A stretch of 64,000 nucleotides of DNA from positions 1-64,000 of the forward strand of contig JAKCFJ010000001.1 in assembly GCA_025041175.1 (NCBI GenBank), read 5' to 3'. Both the position numbers and the translations under genes were made by a program. The notes beneath the pieces were generated by a model, which had not been told where the DNA came from, searched no databases, and was given only the letters and a program-made list of their open reading frames with translations. Position 1 is the first letter of the stretch. Every line of letters begins with the position of its first letter. This document shows, piece after piece, positions 16,657-25,240 of this stretch. This stretch comes from Halobacteriales archaeon YIM A00010. Its GTDB lineage: Archaea; Halobacteriota; Halobacteria; Halobacteriales; Haloarculaceae.

Positions 16657-17793
16657 TTACCGACTGAATTCGATCGCAGCGCCCTGCCCGAAGCCGACGC
16701 ACTCCGTGGCGATCCCTCGCTCAGTGTCGCGTTTTTCCATCTCGTGGATGAGCGTGACCGGCAATCGCGCGCCGCTGGCACCGAGCGGGTGGCCGATGGC
16801 GATCGCGCCGCCGTTGACGTTGAAGATGTCGTCGTCGATGCCCAACTGTTGCTGGCTGTAGACGGTCTGGCTGGCGAACGCTTCGTTCAGCTCGACCAGT
16901 CCGTAGTCGTCGATCGACCGCCCGTTGCGTTCGAGCAGCCCCTCGACAGCGGGGACCGGACCGATCCCCATGACCGTCGGATCGACGCCGGCGACGTTGT
17001 TGTACCCGATCTCGGCCAGCACGGGAAGGCCGTGGTCCTCGGCAAACGCCTTGCTGGTGACGAGCAGAGCGGCCGCACCGTCTGACACCTGGGAGGCGTT
17101 GCCGGGCGTGACCGTCCCCTCGGCTTTGAACACCGTGGGCAGTTCCGCCAGCTTCTCGGCGGTTGTTCCCGGACGGAGTCCCTCGTCTTCGGTGATCGTC
17201 CCATCCTCCGTTTCGATCGGGATGATCTCGTCGTCGAACCGTCCCTCTTCTGTCGCCGCACACGCGCGCTGTTGGGACCGAGCGGCGTACTCGTCCTGGA
17301 CCTCCCGGGAAACGTCGAAGCGGTCGGCGACCTCTTCGGCCGTCATCCCCATCTGGAGCTGGGCAACGTTGTACTCCTCGTTCATGCGGGGGTGGACGTT
17401 CTGGCTGTTCTGGCCCATCTTCACCCGGGACATGTTCTCGACGCCACCGGCGATGATCGCGTCGCGCTGGCCGGCGCGGATCGCGTCGCTCGCGCTGATG
17501 ACCGACTGGGCCGAGGAGGCACACCACCGGTTGATAGTCGTCCCGGGAACGCTCTCCCCGAGATCCGACAGCAGCGTGATGACGCGAGCGAGGTTGTTCC
17601 CCTGTTCGCTTCGCTGCTGGGCACAGCCCCACATCAGGTCGTCGATGTCCTCGCCGGACAGCCCGGTTTCGGCGAGGATCTCGTTGATGAGCGGAATGGA
17701 AAGATCTTCGCTCCGAACGTCGTCGAAGACACCGTCCTCCTTTCCTTGGGGGGTACGGTACGCCTGCACTACGACTGGTGTCGTATCCACCAT
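16657..17793 (-). CDS. Acetyl-CoA C-acyltransferase (thiolase)
   Basis: This 378-aa enzyme condenses or cleaves acyl-CoA. The active-site Cys lies in NRWCASSAQSVISAS (about residue 88), the His in IAIGHPLGASGARLP (about 336), and the second Cys in TECVGFGQGAAIEF near the C-terminus. Length is that of type I thiolases. It starts MVDTTPVVVQAYRTP, the normal N-terminus. It stands alone, divergent from the AAA ATPase gene. Sequence does not say whether it serves beta-oxidation, polyhydroxyalkanoate or mevalonate synthesis; the HMG-CoA synthase gene is 11 kb away. Confidence 0.93.
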   Translation of the reverse strand: MVDTTPVVVQAYRTPQGKEDGVFDDVRSEDLSIPLINEILAETGLSGEDIDDLMWGCAQQRSEQGNNLARVITLLSDLGESVPGTTINRWCASSAQSVISASDAIRAGQRDAIIAGGVENMSRVKMGQNSQNVHPRMNEEYNVAQLQMGMTAEEVADRFDVSREVQDEYAARSQQRACAATEEGRFDDEIIPIETEDGTITEDEGLRPGTTAEKLAELPTVFKAEGTVTPGNASQVSDGAAALLVTSKAFAEDHGLPVLAEIGYNNVAGVDPTVMGIGPVPAVEGLLERNGRSIDDYGLVELNEAFASQTVYSQQQLGIDDDIFNVNGGAIAIGHPLGASGARLPVTLIHEMEKRDTERGIATECVGFGQGAAIEFSR

Positions 17794-17962
17794 ATCCTCA
17801 CATTACGCTTCGTGGTGTTAAAACAGCCTGCTAACAACTCTCTACACCCGGTTCCCGGTTCACACCGAACCGTCGTTTATTCCTGTGGAATTAATTATCA
17901 TATTTTGCGGTGTGAACCCACTCCGACGATCTTATACGCGTTCCGCGACAACTGTTTGGGGA

Positions 17963-19390
17963 ATGACTGGCCCGGCGCTTGACGTCATCGAACTCATGCT
18001 TACCGCCCGCGTCTACACCGAGGACACCGATCGTGACCCGGGCGATCTACCGCCGTCATACCGTCGTGCGTTCTGGCGCACTGCCACCGCCGCTGATTCG
18101 GACACTGATTCCTCGGAATCGGGATCGGGAGACGCTTCGGAGGATGGCGGGCATCGAGAGCGTGCTCCAGGGAACATCCAACGACCCCTGACCGTTACCG
18201 GAACGCGGATCTCCGAGGCGACGGGGATTGCCCACCCGTGGGAGGCCGTCTCCGAGCTGCTGTTCACCCAGCGCGAGGAGTTCACCGGCGAACTCTCCTT
18301 TAGCGACGCAGAGATGGCAGAGCAGTGGTATCTCAAACGAACCGACGCTGACCGGCTCATGACCAATCCGACGCTCGCAGGCTATTTCGAGCCGGATGTC
18401 GAGGACGTCGATTATGAGGCGGCCCGCTCGATGAACCGCCCGATCCACGCCGACCGGGTGTGGATCGACAGCCTCCTCGAACAGGTGTTCGAGGAAGAGG
18501 ACGAGGAGATGCTCGATCTCGTGGAGGTCCGTGCGCCCCAGGAGATGGAGATGACGCTCGACGATCTCGTGCTCACGCCGGATCAGGAGGCAGAAATCCA
18601 GAAGATCGTGAAGGCGATCGAGCACCGCGAATACCTCGCGGAGATCGGCCTGCACGAGATCGGGAAGCTCCTGCTGGTCGGCCCGCCCGGTACCGGCAAA
18701 ACGTCCGTCGCGCGGGCGCTGGCCCACGGGCTCGAGCTGCCATTCGTGGAGGTCAAACTCTCGATGATCACGAGCCAGTACCTCGGCGAGACTGCGAAGA
18801 ATGTGGACAAGGCGTTCGAGGTGGCAAAGCGGCTCGCGCCGTGCATCTTCTTCATGGACGAGTTCGATTTCGTGGCGAAAACGCGCTCGAGCGACGAGCA
18901 CGCCGCGATCAAACGTGCCGTGAACACGCTGCTCAAATCCATCGACGAGATCAGCCTGATCCGAGACGACGTGTTGCTCATCGGTGCGACCAACCACCCC
19001 GACCAGCTCGACGCTGCTGCGTGGCGGCGGTTCGACGAGATCGTCAACTTCCCGAAACCAGATTCACCGATGCGCGCGGACATCCTTCGGGTCATCACCC
19101 GGAAGATGGACATCGAGAGCTTCGATCCCGAGGAGCTCGCGAGCAAAACTGAAGGATTGACCGGCAGCGATCTCCGGTTGGTGCTCCGGGAAGCCGTGTT
19201 GAACGCGCTCACAGAAGAGCGCACCACCCTCACGCAGGACGATCTCCTCACCGCCGTCGAGGGGTTCGAGGAGCGGGATAATTTGAAAAACATGGACATG
19301 ATCAACGGCGACGCCGACGCGCTCATCGCCGGCTCGGGCGCGACCGACGGCGGACACGACCACGACCACGATCACAGCTCCGGCGACTGA
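17963..19390 (+). CDS. AAA-family ATPase
   Basis: A 475-aa protein. Residues 1-230 are a family-specific N-terminal region with an acidic Ser/Asp linker (about 40-75). The AAA domain follows, with Walker A GPPGTGKT (about 240-247), Walker B FFMDEFDF (about 295-302) and GATNHPDQLD (sensor 1). A C-terminal His/Asp-rich tail (HDHDHDHSS) may bind metal. TTATA at about 17930 fits a near-leaderless start at 17963; the frame is open 26 codons upstream but overlaps the promoter. The stop overlaps the start of the MBL hydrolase gene as TGATG, suggesting joint function. The substrate is unknown. Confidence 0.88.
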   Translation: MTGPALDVIELMLTARVYTEDTDRDPGDLPPSYRRAFWRTATAADSDTDSSESGSGDASEDGGHRERAPGNIQRPLTVTGTRISEATGIAHPWEAVSELLFTQREEFTGELSFSDAEMAEQWYLKRTDADRLMTNPTLAGYFEPDVEDVDYEAARSMNRPIHADRVWIDSLLEQVFEEEDEEMLDLVEVRAPQEMEMTLDDLVLTPDQEAEIQKIVKAIEHREYLAEIGLHEIGKLLLVGPPGTGKTSVARALAHGLELPFVEVKLSMITSQYLGETAKNVDKAFEVAKRLAPCIFFMDEFDFVAKTRSSDEHAAIKRAVNTLLKSIDEISLIRDDVLLIGATNHPDQLDAAAWRRFDEIVNFPKPDSPMRADILRVITRKMDIESFDPEELASKTEGLTGSDLRLVLREAVLNALTEERTTLTQDDLLTAVEGFEERDNLKNMDMINGDADALIAGSGATDGGHDHDHDHSSGD

Positions 19391-20211
19391 TGCGGGTGAC
19401 AGTACTCGGTACCGGCGACACCACAGGGACGCCGACGCCCGGCTGTGAGTGTGATACGTGCCAAGCGGCGATCGAACGGGGCGTCGAGCGCACCCGGTTT
19501 TCGGTGCACGTCGAGAACGAGGCGACGGGCGAGTCGCTGCTCGTGGACGTGAGTCCCGACGTTCGGTACCAGCTGCTCCGCGACGACGTGGCGCTTCCGG
19601 ACGCGGTCGTCGTCACACACATCCATTTCGACCATCTGGACGGGCTTGGCAACGCCTACCGGCTGTTCGGCTCGCTCCCGGTGTACGCCGCGAACGAAAC
19701 CGATCCCAACACCGGCGAGAGCGTGGCCGAAACGATCGACCGAAAGTACGACTACCTCGACCGGATCGAGGTTCGTTCCCAGCCCCCGCTCGAACCGTTC
19801 GAAACCTGTGGGTTCACCGTGACGCTCCTCCCGGTCGAGCACCCGCCGCTGGTCTGTTATGGGCTGACCATCGAGGATGAGACGGGCGCGAAGCTCTCCA
19901 TCACCGGCGACACCAACTTCGCCGTGCCCGACGCCTCGCGCGATCAGCTCGCGGGCGCGGATCTGCTGCTTGCGGACGCGATCGTGCCGGCGCGCCTCTG
20001 CGAGCACCACCCGCTCGGCGGTCGGCACGAAAACGACGCGGGCGTCCCCCGAACGTTCGGCACGAAACACATGACGACCGAGGGCGCGCTCTCGCTCGCC
20101 AGGGAGCTGAACGCCGACCGGACCCGGCTCGTCCACGTTTCGCATTTCCCCACGCCCGACGAGGCGTTCTGTGACCACGCCGCTGTTGATGGCGAACAGT
20201 ACGAGCTGTAA
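19390..20211 (+). CDS. MBL-fold metallohydrolase (PhnP/RNase Z-like)
   Basis: This 273-aa protein has the metal site THIHFDHLDG (about residues 75-84), a further Asp in SITGDTNF (about 175), and His in VHVSHFPTP near the end. The N-terminal MRVTVLGTGDTTGTPTPGCECDTC carries three Cys seen in PhnP-like phosphodiesterases that bind an extra zinc. It probably cleaves a cyclic or other phosphodiester. It is coupled to the AAA ATPase by a TGATG overlap. The exact substrate is unknown. Confidence 0.88.
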   Translation: MRVTVLGTGDTTGTPTPGCECDTCQAAIERGVERTRFSVHVENEATGESLLVDVSPDVRYQLLRDDVALPDAVVVTHIHFDHLDGLGNAYRLFGSLPVYAANETDPNTGESVAETIDRKYDYLDRIEVRSQPPLEPFETCGFTVTLLPVEHPPLVCYGLTIEDETGAKLSITGDTNFAVPDASRDQLAGADLLLADAIVPARLCEHHPLGGRHENDAGVPRTFGTKHMTTEGALSLARELNADRTRLVHVSHFPTPDEAFCDHAAVDGEQYEL

Positions 20212-20248
20212 CCCGATTCACCGAGCACCACCGCACGTTATCGTCGGC

Positions 20249-21241
20249 TCACCACCGGTGGTGGACGTGTTCGTGGACGTGTTTTTCGTACACGTCCGCG
20301 ACCGCGCCGTGGGTTTGGTGGGAGAGCTGGGGAAAATCAGCCACGGAAGCGTTCTCCTCGACGTGGGACGGCGAGGTCGATCCGGGGATGACGGTCGTGA
20401 CGGCCTCGTGATCGAGGATCCATCGGAGCGTGAACTGGGCCATCGTCATCTCGCTCGGGACGTGTGGACGGAGGTCTTCCACCGCCGCAACGCCGGCGTC
20501 GAAGGGCACGCCGGCGAACGTTTCGCCGCCTTTCGGGCCGACGCCGGCTGCCACGCCGTCCTCGATCGCTGCGCGACGGTGGTCGTCCTCGGAAAAGCTG
20601 GTCGTCGCGTCGAACGCGCCGGCGAGCAGCCCGGAGGCGAGCGGGACCCGAACGATGATTCCCGCGTCGCGGCGTTGGGCCATCTCGAAGAAGCGTTCGC
20701 GGGGGCGCAAACGGAACGGGTTGAAGATGATCTGGACCGACTCGACCACGTCGTATTCGATGGCTTTCGACGCTTCTTCGACCAGTTCGACGCTGACGCC
20801 GGCGTGATCGATCAGTCCCTCTTCACGGAGGTCTTCGAGCGCGTCGAACACCGCCGGATCGTAGAACGCGCCCGTCTCCGGGCAGTGCAACTGGACGAGA
20901 TCGAGGCTGTCCACGCCGAGCCGGTCGATCGATCCGGTGATCGAGTCCCGAAGCCCGTCCGGGGAGTGGCCGCCGTCCGCGTCGGGTGCAGCTTTCGTCA
21001 CCACGTCGATCGAATCGGCGTCGTTTCGTTGGGCAAGCACCTCGCCGATGAGCCGCTCCGCGCGGCCGTTGCCGTACACCTCCGCCGTGTCGATGAACGT
21101 GATTCCGGCGTCGATCGCGGTGTGGATGGCCTCCTCGATTTGCTCGTCGCTCACGTCGCCCCACACCGGACCGACGTTCCACGTCCCGAGTCCGACGGCC
21201 GTCGCGTCGATACCCGTGCTGCCGAGTTCTCGCGTTTCCAT
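20249..21241 (-). CDS. Aldo/keto reductase
   Basis: A 330-aa NAD(P)H-dependent oxidoreductase with the TIM-barrel fold. FIDTAEVYGNGRAE (about residues 46-59) gives the catalytic Asp and Tyr, VVTKAAP (about 80) the Lys, and LVQLHCPE (about 113) the His. TTVIPGSTSPSHVEEN near the end is the cofactor-phosphate region. The C-terminus is His-rich (EKHVHEHVHHRW). I take the start METRELGSTG at 21241; 31 more codons upstream are open but unlike the family. It converges on the MBL gene. Confidence 0.92.
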   Translation of the reverse strand: METRELGSTGIDATAVGLGTWNVGPVWGDVSDEQIEEAIHTAIDAGITFIDTAEVYGNGRAERLIGEVLAQRNDADSIDVVTKAAPDADGGHSPDGLRDSITGSIDRLGVDSLDLVQLHCPETGAFYDPAVFDALEDLREEGLIDHAGVSVELVEEASKAIEYDVVESVQIIFNPFRLRPRERFFEMAQRRDAGIIVRVPLASGLLAGAFDATTSFSEDDHRRAAIEDGVAAGVGPKGGETFAGVPFDAGVAAVEDLRPHVPSEMTMAQFTLRWILDHEAVTTVIPGSTSPSHVEENASVADFPQLSHQTHGAVADVYEKHVHEHVHHRW

Positions 21242-21427
21242 ACCGATCGGTTCGATCGAGTGACCAAAAACACTGCGAGCAGGGGCACCGCTTGCCGGTG
21301 TCGGGTTCGGCACCCGCTTCTTATCGTGTCTCACTCCTCCACTCGTTCTAGTTTAGCAGCGTGCGCCCGTACCGTCTGCTGATTGGATACCGTCGCAACT
21401 ACTCGATAGAGACTCCCGGTGGAAAGT

Positions 21428-21680
21428 ATGACCTACGAACCACCGGCTTCAGTAGTTGTTGAGCGAATTCAAAGAGCATTTCCCCCTGATGAGTTGCACG
21501 AGCGCACTCGCGCAACGAATCTCATCCAACGAGAGCGCAAGTTCGACATCGTCGCGTTGTTCCACACCCCCTCTCTGTCGGTGTTCGCTGGCGGTGGAAC
21601 GGCACGCGCATCTGATCCAGTTGAACCTGATGATGGAGTTGGGCTACGAGTTACCCGACTTGGACGAGTTGTTGCTGTGA
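21428..21680 (+). pseudogene. Remnant of an IS4-type transposase
   Basis: The first part, read in one frame from 21428, gives VVERIQRAFPPDELHERTRA and NLIQRERKFDIVALF, which matches the N-terminus of haloarchaeal IS4-family transposases as I know them. From about 21590, in another frame, LAVERHAHLIQLNLMMELGY and the ending ELPDLDELLL look like the C-terminus. The central DDE domain is missing, so the copy is an internally deleted, frameshifted remnant. Confidence 0.6.
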
Positions 21681-21818
21681 GCGTCACGGAATCCGAATCC
21701 ATATCAGCCGAGGCTACTCAGGGAGGTCGAGTCAGACGAGCCCTGACGAAGCCGCCTCATCCGCGTCGGTTTTGCGACGTGATCAGTTATTTATAGATGG
21801 GGGATAAATATAGCTACT

Positions 21819-22244
21819 ATGAGACATGCAAGCTCTTCAGCTCTCTTCGGCCGCGACCGACACCTTACACGGCAGTTCCTCATCCTCGCTGCTGTTATTT
21901 TCTTTGCAAGTCTTGTGGTGTACACGAGTTTTCCGGTGTATGAAGGTCTCCCGTTAGCGTATCTGTTGATTGCACCTTCTATGCCGATCATAGCAGGCAC
22001 CCTGGCACTCGTCAGTGCCTACCTCAACGACGGTCTTCTCGTGAGTGCACTGATGCCAGTTATGGCCGTGCTCGGAAGTGAACTCGCACTGGGGATCTGG
22101 CTCTATTTTAATATTTTTCCTGCTTATGACCCATCCGGATTTGGTTTCATACCGATACTCCTTGTCCTTGCTTTCGTAATTGGTGTCGGTGTAGCCGCCA
22201 TTGGAGCTAGCACACGACGTGTTGTAACCTACATCAGTTCGTGA
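21819..22244 (+). CDS. Small multi-pass membrane protein
   Basis: This 141-aa protein has four hydrophobic segments (about residues 18-36, 45-68, 73-98, 108-130). I do not recognise a family. AT-rich TATA candidates (TTATTTATAG and ATAAATATAG) lie within about 35 bases upstream, so the transcript is nearly leaderless. The 3' end overlaps the convergent regulator gene by 11 nt. Confidence 0.7.
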   Translation: MRHASSSALFGRDRHLTRQFLILAAVIFFASLVVYTSFPVYEGLPLAYLLIAPSMPIIAGTLALVSAYLNDGLLVSALMPVMAVLGSELALGIWLYFNIFPAYDPSGFGFIPILLVLAFVIGVGVAAIGASTRRVVTYISS

Positions 22245-22842
22245 AGTCGTAACCCGGTACATCGAGCGATTGAGAGGCGATAGGGCTTTGATCCATATCG
22301 TTGAGGACACCGATGAAAGCCTGGAAAATCGCTTCTGTCTCGACTACCGGCAGATCAAGCGTCCGAGCCATCGAGCGCAGTGTCGTCCGTCCGTCGAGCC
22401 GAGTGAGTGTGAACTCTAGGGCATCAGCTAGCGTTTCGACGCCGTGGCGATCGAGAAACGTCCCGATCGTTTCGTTCTCCTTGTTTCGAGCGAGTGCGAC
22501 CACGAGGGCAAGGTAGTACGTCCGCTCACGCGGTGCCATCGACTGCCACGGTGAAAACGATAGCCCTTCTGGCGTCGCCCGATAGCGATAGGGCCGCCCG
22601 GTATCGCTGCGCGTGGCGAGACTTTCTTCGACGAGCCAACCCAGATCGTCGTAGATCGTTGCGCGCGGAACCGCAGTGGTGTCACGGATCTCCTTGGGAG
22701 TTGACTCCCCATCCTCAGCGAGCAGGAGTGCTGTATAGACGCGAACGCGGTGATCGGAGTCGATCAGCGCCGCGAGCGAGCGAATCGTGGCGATCGGATT
22801 CGATCGCTCCCCTGTCGCAGAGGAAGTGGTGTTGCCAGCCAT
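22234..22842 (-). CDS. Winged-helix transcriptional regulator (TrmB-like)
   Basis: A 202-aa protein. Residues about 22-100 form a winged helix (DHRVRVYTALLLAEDGESTP, PRATIYDDLGWLVEE, RPYRYRATPEG), the pattern of TrmB/HTH_20 archaeal regulators. The C-terminal half is helical and has no recognised ligand domain. An AT-rich promoter follows at 22843-22870. The target is unknown; the neighbouring membrane protein gene, convergent and overlapping at the 3' end, is one candidate by proximity only. Confidence 0.8.
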   Translation of the reverse strand: MAGNTTSSATGERSNPIATIRSLAALIDSDHRVRVYTALLLAEDGESTPKEIRDTTAVPRATIYDDLGWLVEESLATRSDTGRPYRYRATPEGLSFSPWQSMAPRERTYYLALVVALARNKENETIGTFLDRHGVETLADALEFTLTRLDGRTTLRSMARTLDLPVVETEAIFQAFIGVLNDMDQSPIASQSLDVPGYDFTN

Positions 22843-23049
22843 TAATTAAATTCTACAAATTTCGTATTAAACGTTCCGACAGTCCAATCTCCGCGACCCG
22901 AGTAGATCCAAACCCGATGGAGAATCCCGGTTCTCTCGTCTCCACGGAGTACCATGATCCGTTGCTGAACGAGCACGGATCTGTTTCTCGTAGTGAATGA
23001 TTTTCGATAAATAAATAACTTTATATGTGGTGGGGATACCAAACGAAAT

Positions 23050-23138
23050 GGAGGGCGCAGCCACATGTTGCGCGCGTTCGAAAGCGCGCCGGGTGTGCAC
23101 TCACCCGACGCTGGGTTCTCCAGTTGCAAGAGATACCC
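23050..23138 (+). promoter_or_regulatory. Predicted structured 5' leader, copy B
   Basis: A TATA element CTTTATATGTG at about 23020-23030 precedes a leader matching copy A. Hairpin 1: GCGCGC / GCGCGC at about 23071-23089. Hairpin 2: CGGGTG / CACCCG at 23090-23107 with a different loop. Hairpin 3: GGGTTCTC / GAGATACCC, ending at the ATG at 23139. The third stem differs in sequence from copy A but still pairs, which supports an RNA structure. Confidence 0.55.
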
Positions 23139-23279
23139 ATGACTGGGAATGAATCAGAGACATGTAACGGTGTCGCATCGTATCAGAATGATAACTAGAG
23201 AACGCGTTGCCCGGTATGTGGCCGGCCGGTTCGGTCGCGCCTCGACCACCGGATGGGCTGCCCGTTGGGACGGTGGTAG
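23139..23279 (+). pseudogene. Decayed zinc-finger microprotein, copy B
   Basis: This aligns along its length with the microprotein at 6160. It starts MTGNESETCNGVASYQNDN and then has an in-frame TAG at 23196-23198. Past the stop the same frame reads RTRCPVCGRPVRSRLDHRMG and CPLGRW, so the zinc-finger part is still conserved. The end (TAG at 23277-23279) is 2 nt before the next ATG rather than overlapping it. It is broken unless the stop is read through. Confidence 0.75.
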
Positions 23280-23281
23280 CG

Positions 23282-23881
23282 ATGAGTTTGCCAGTGTTTC
23301 AGTTCCGGGATCGATTGGGGGAGGCGGTGAATCTCTCGACCGTTGAGGATCGAGAGACGATCTCGAAGGCCGAGCTGTACCACATCGTCGATGTCGGTGA
23401 GGGAGTCTGGTGTCGCCGAGCGAAGCTCGGCTGCTAACCGAAACTCTCCGAGTTTCGGTGATGCCGACCGTGCCAGAGTACAGGCTGCGCGCACGCCACT
23501 CAGATCGAGCAGATCTTGGCGACTGCCGGGCTTGGTCGGTCTCGAACGGAGTACGACGAGTTGCCGGGGATTGCCCGCACCACCCGGTACGACGATACGG
23601 GTGAGAGGGTCGTCGCCGGCTGGTTCGAGAACGGTGGGCGCGTTCGGTGCCACGAGCAGCGTGATGGCACCGTCGTTCAGTCGGTGTTCACTCCAGAGGA
23701 CGAGCGAACCCCGGCCGAAGAGACCGAGAATCACGACGCAGAGAGCGCTTCGGCACGTCTGGTCGAAACGATGGTGGAATACTGTCAGCATAGACAGCTC
23801 GGTGACTTTGATGGCTTACGGCAGCGCTATCCCAAACTGGCGCGCGTCGTGGGCGAGCCCACCGCTGTATACGGGGACTGA
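23282..23881 (+). pseudogene. Decayed partner gene, copy B, interrupted by a hairpin insertion
   Basis: This is a relative of the 185-aa protein at 6303. The first 50 codons (MSLPVFQFRDRLGEAVNLST...) align. Then 51 bases at 23413-23463 are inserted within the WC(R)PC motif, bringing in-frame TAA (23435) and TGA stops. After it the same frame continues CRPCQSTGCAHATQIEQIL to the end at 23881. The 51 bases are a multiple of three, so the frame is kept but closed. Confidence 0.75.
23413..23463 (+). repeat. 51-bp hairpin insertion, TCTCCGA type
   Basis: It contains two hairpins: CCGAGC-GAA-GCTCGG (23416-23430) and CCGAAACTC-TCC-GAGTTTCGG (23438-23458), the second flanked by CTGCTAA and TGATG. 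The same arrangement, with a different but complementary stem, occurs at 48442-48474. Its limits are given by comparison with the intact gene at 6303. Confidence 0.7.
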
Positions 23882-23901
23882 CGGCATTCCGTAGTCGACT
23901 T

Positions 23902-24321
23902 CTATCCCTCATCCGGTCCGACGACTTCGATCTTCACCCCATCCGGACCCTCACAGTAGAGCGCGTAGTAGCCACCCGCGTATGGGTGTTGATCCGGGTA
24001 GAGAAGCGTCGCATCCGCTCGCTCGCGGATCCCCTCGGACAAATCATCGACCTGCGCGCGAGAGTCAGCGTGAAACGCCAGGTGGTTCAGTCCCGGTGCC
24101 CGTCGGTCGAGAGGACGATCCGGACTGTCGGCCCGTTTGATAACGATGTACGTCGGGCCAGCACGCCACGACCGGCCACCGTCCCACTCGTTTTTCGGCT
24201 CGTAGCCGAGTGCATCCAGCAACCAGTCCCAGAAATCGACGGCTGTTTCGACATCGGAGACACACAGCTCGACGTGGTGGAGCTGTCCGGCGTGGGCGGG
24301 ATCAGCGTGATCGTGTGCCAT
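23902..24321 (-). CDS. VOC (glyoxalase/dioxygenase) family protein
   Basis: A 139-aa single VOC domain: LHHVELCVSDVETAVDFWDW (first metal His near residue 15), GLNHLAFHADSRAQVDDL (second His near 76), and YALYCEGPDGVKIEVV (Glu near 130). It is likely a metal-dependent lyase, isomerase or dioxygenase, or a binding protein; the substrate is not known. Its ATG directly follows the TGA of the HD-domain gene with no gap, so the two are in one operon. Confidence 0.88.
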   Translation of the reverse strand: MAHDHADPAHAGQLHHVELCVSDVETAVDFWDWLLDALGYEPKNEWDGGRSWRAGPTYIVIKRADSPDRPLDRRAPGLNHLAFHADSRAQVDDLSEGIRERADATLLYPDQHPYAGGYYALYCEGPDGVKIEVVGPDEG

Positions 24322-25128
24322 TCATAATTCGAGCCGTTCGAGGAGGTCGTCCTCGCGGGTGTTCATAGCGACGATGCGGATGTGGTCCTCGATGCCCGAA
24401 TCCTTCAGCTTCGATTTCAGGAGTTCGTCCACCTGGTAGACGCCGGCGGCGTCGGTCATAGTGATCTCGACGAGCACCGGGAACTCGTTGCCTTCCAGCA
24501 GCGCCACCTGCGTGATGGCCTGGCTAGAGAGCGTATCGATGCCACGCCCGCCCTGCTTGTATGGCATGCGCGAGCGGCCGCGTTCCATATCGAGGGCGTC
24601 TGACACCCGCAACACCCCGGCCTCGGTGGTGAGTGGCTCTTCGACGGTGTGGTGACAGAGAATTGCGTGCAGGATCTCGCCTTTGATGCGAACGCGCGCT
24701 TCGGTGTCGTAAAACTCCGGGAGGATGCGGTCGAGCACGTCCCCAGCGAGCGGGATGGAGTAGTAGGGGTGGCTGTCGCGGTGGACGACGTGCCCGATGT
24801 CGTGGAGAACGGCCCCCAGCGCGATGATGACCGGCTCGTCGGCCTCGTCAAGTCCCTGCTGTCGCGCGCCGTTGAACGGCACATCGCCGGCCTTCAGGAG
24901 ATCGTACAGACAGAGCGCGCGGTTGCGGACGATGCTGACGTGTTTCGACCCGTGGTCGTTGTATCCCTTTCGCTGGACCGGATTGACGTTCTGAGCCGCG
25001 AGATACGCAGCGATCTCTTCGTCGGCGTCCACGTAGTCGAGGATCTCGTTTACCCGCTCGTCGGGAAACGAATGATCGGCCTCCGGATCGTACGTGCGTC
25101 CGCCGTCGTCCAGCAGGTCGTCTGCCAT
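24322..25128 (-). CDS. HD-domain phosphohydrolase
   Basis: A 268-aa protein with the HD metal motif: H in HVSIVRNRAL (about 63), HD in LGAVLHDIGHVVHRD (about 106-107), and later AILCHHTVE and the Asp in RVSDALDMERGR. It resembles archaeal metal-dependent phosphohydrolases acting on nucleotides or other phosphates. The start MADDLLDDGG at 25128 is the usual N-terminus; the long open frame upstream is antisense to the pentapeptide gene region and is not coding. It is followed by the VOC gene. Confidence 0.87.
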   Translation of the reverse strand: MADDLLDDGGRTYDPEADHSFPDERVNEILDYVDADEEIAAYLAAQNVNPVQRKGYNDHGSKHVSIVRNRALCLYDLLKAGDVPFNGARQQGLDEADEPVIIALGAVLHDIGHVVHRDSHPYYSIPLAGDVLDRILPEFYDTEARVRIKGEILHAILCHHTVEEPLTTEAGVLRVSDALDMERGRSRMPYKQGGRGIDTLSSQAITQVALLEGNEFPVLVEITMTDAAGVYQVDELLKSKLKDSGIEDHIRIVAMNTREDDLLERLEL

Positions 25129-25240
25129 ACTATCCAAACCGTCCGCAAAAGCGAAAAGAATTCCTGTCGGCTGTCGCTGCCACCCCCTGCGTTCACGTTC
25201 GTCCGGGCACGTCCCCGTCGCTCGTGACTGCCGAGAGGTC

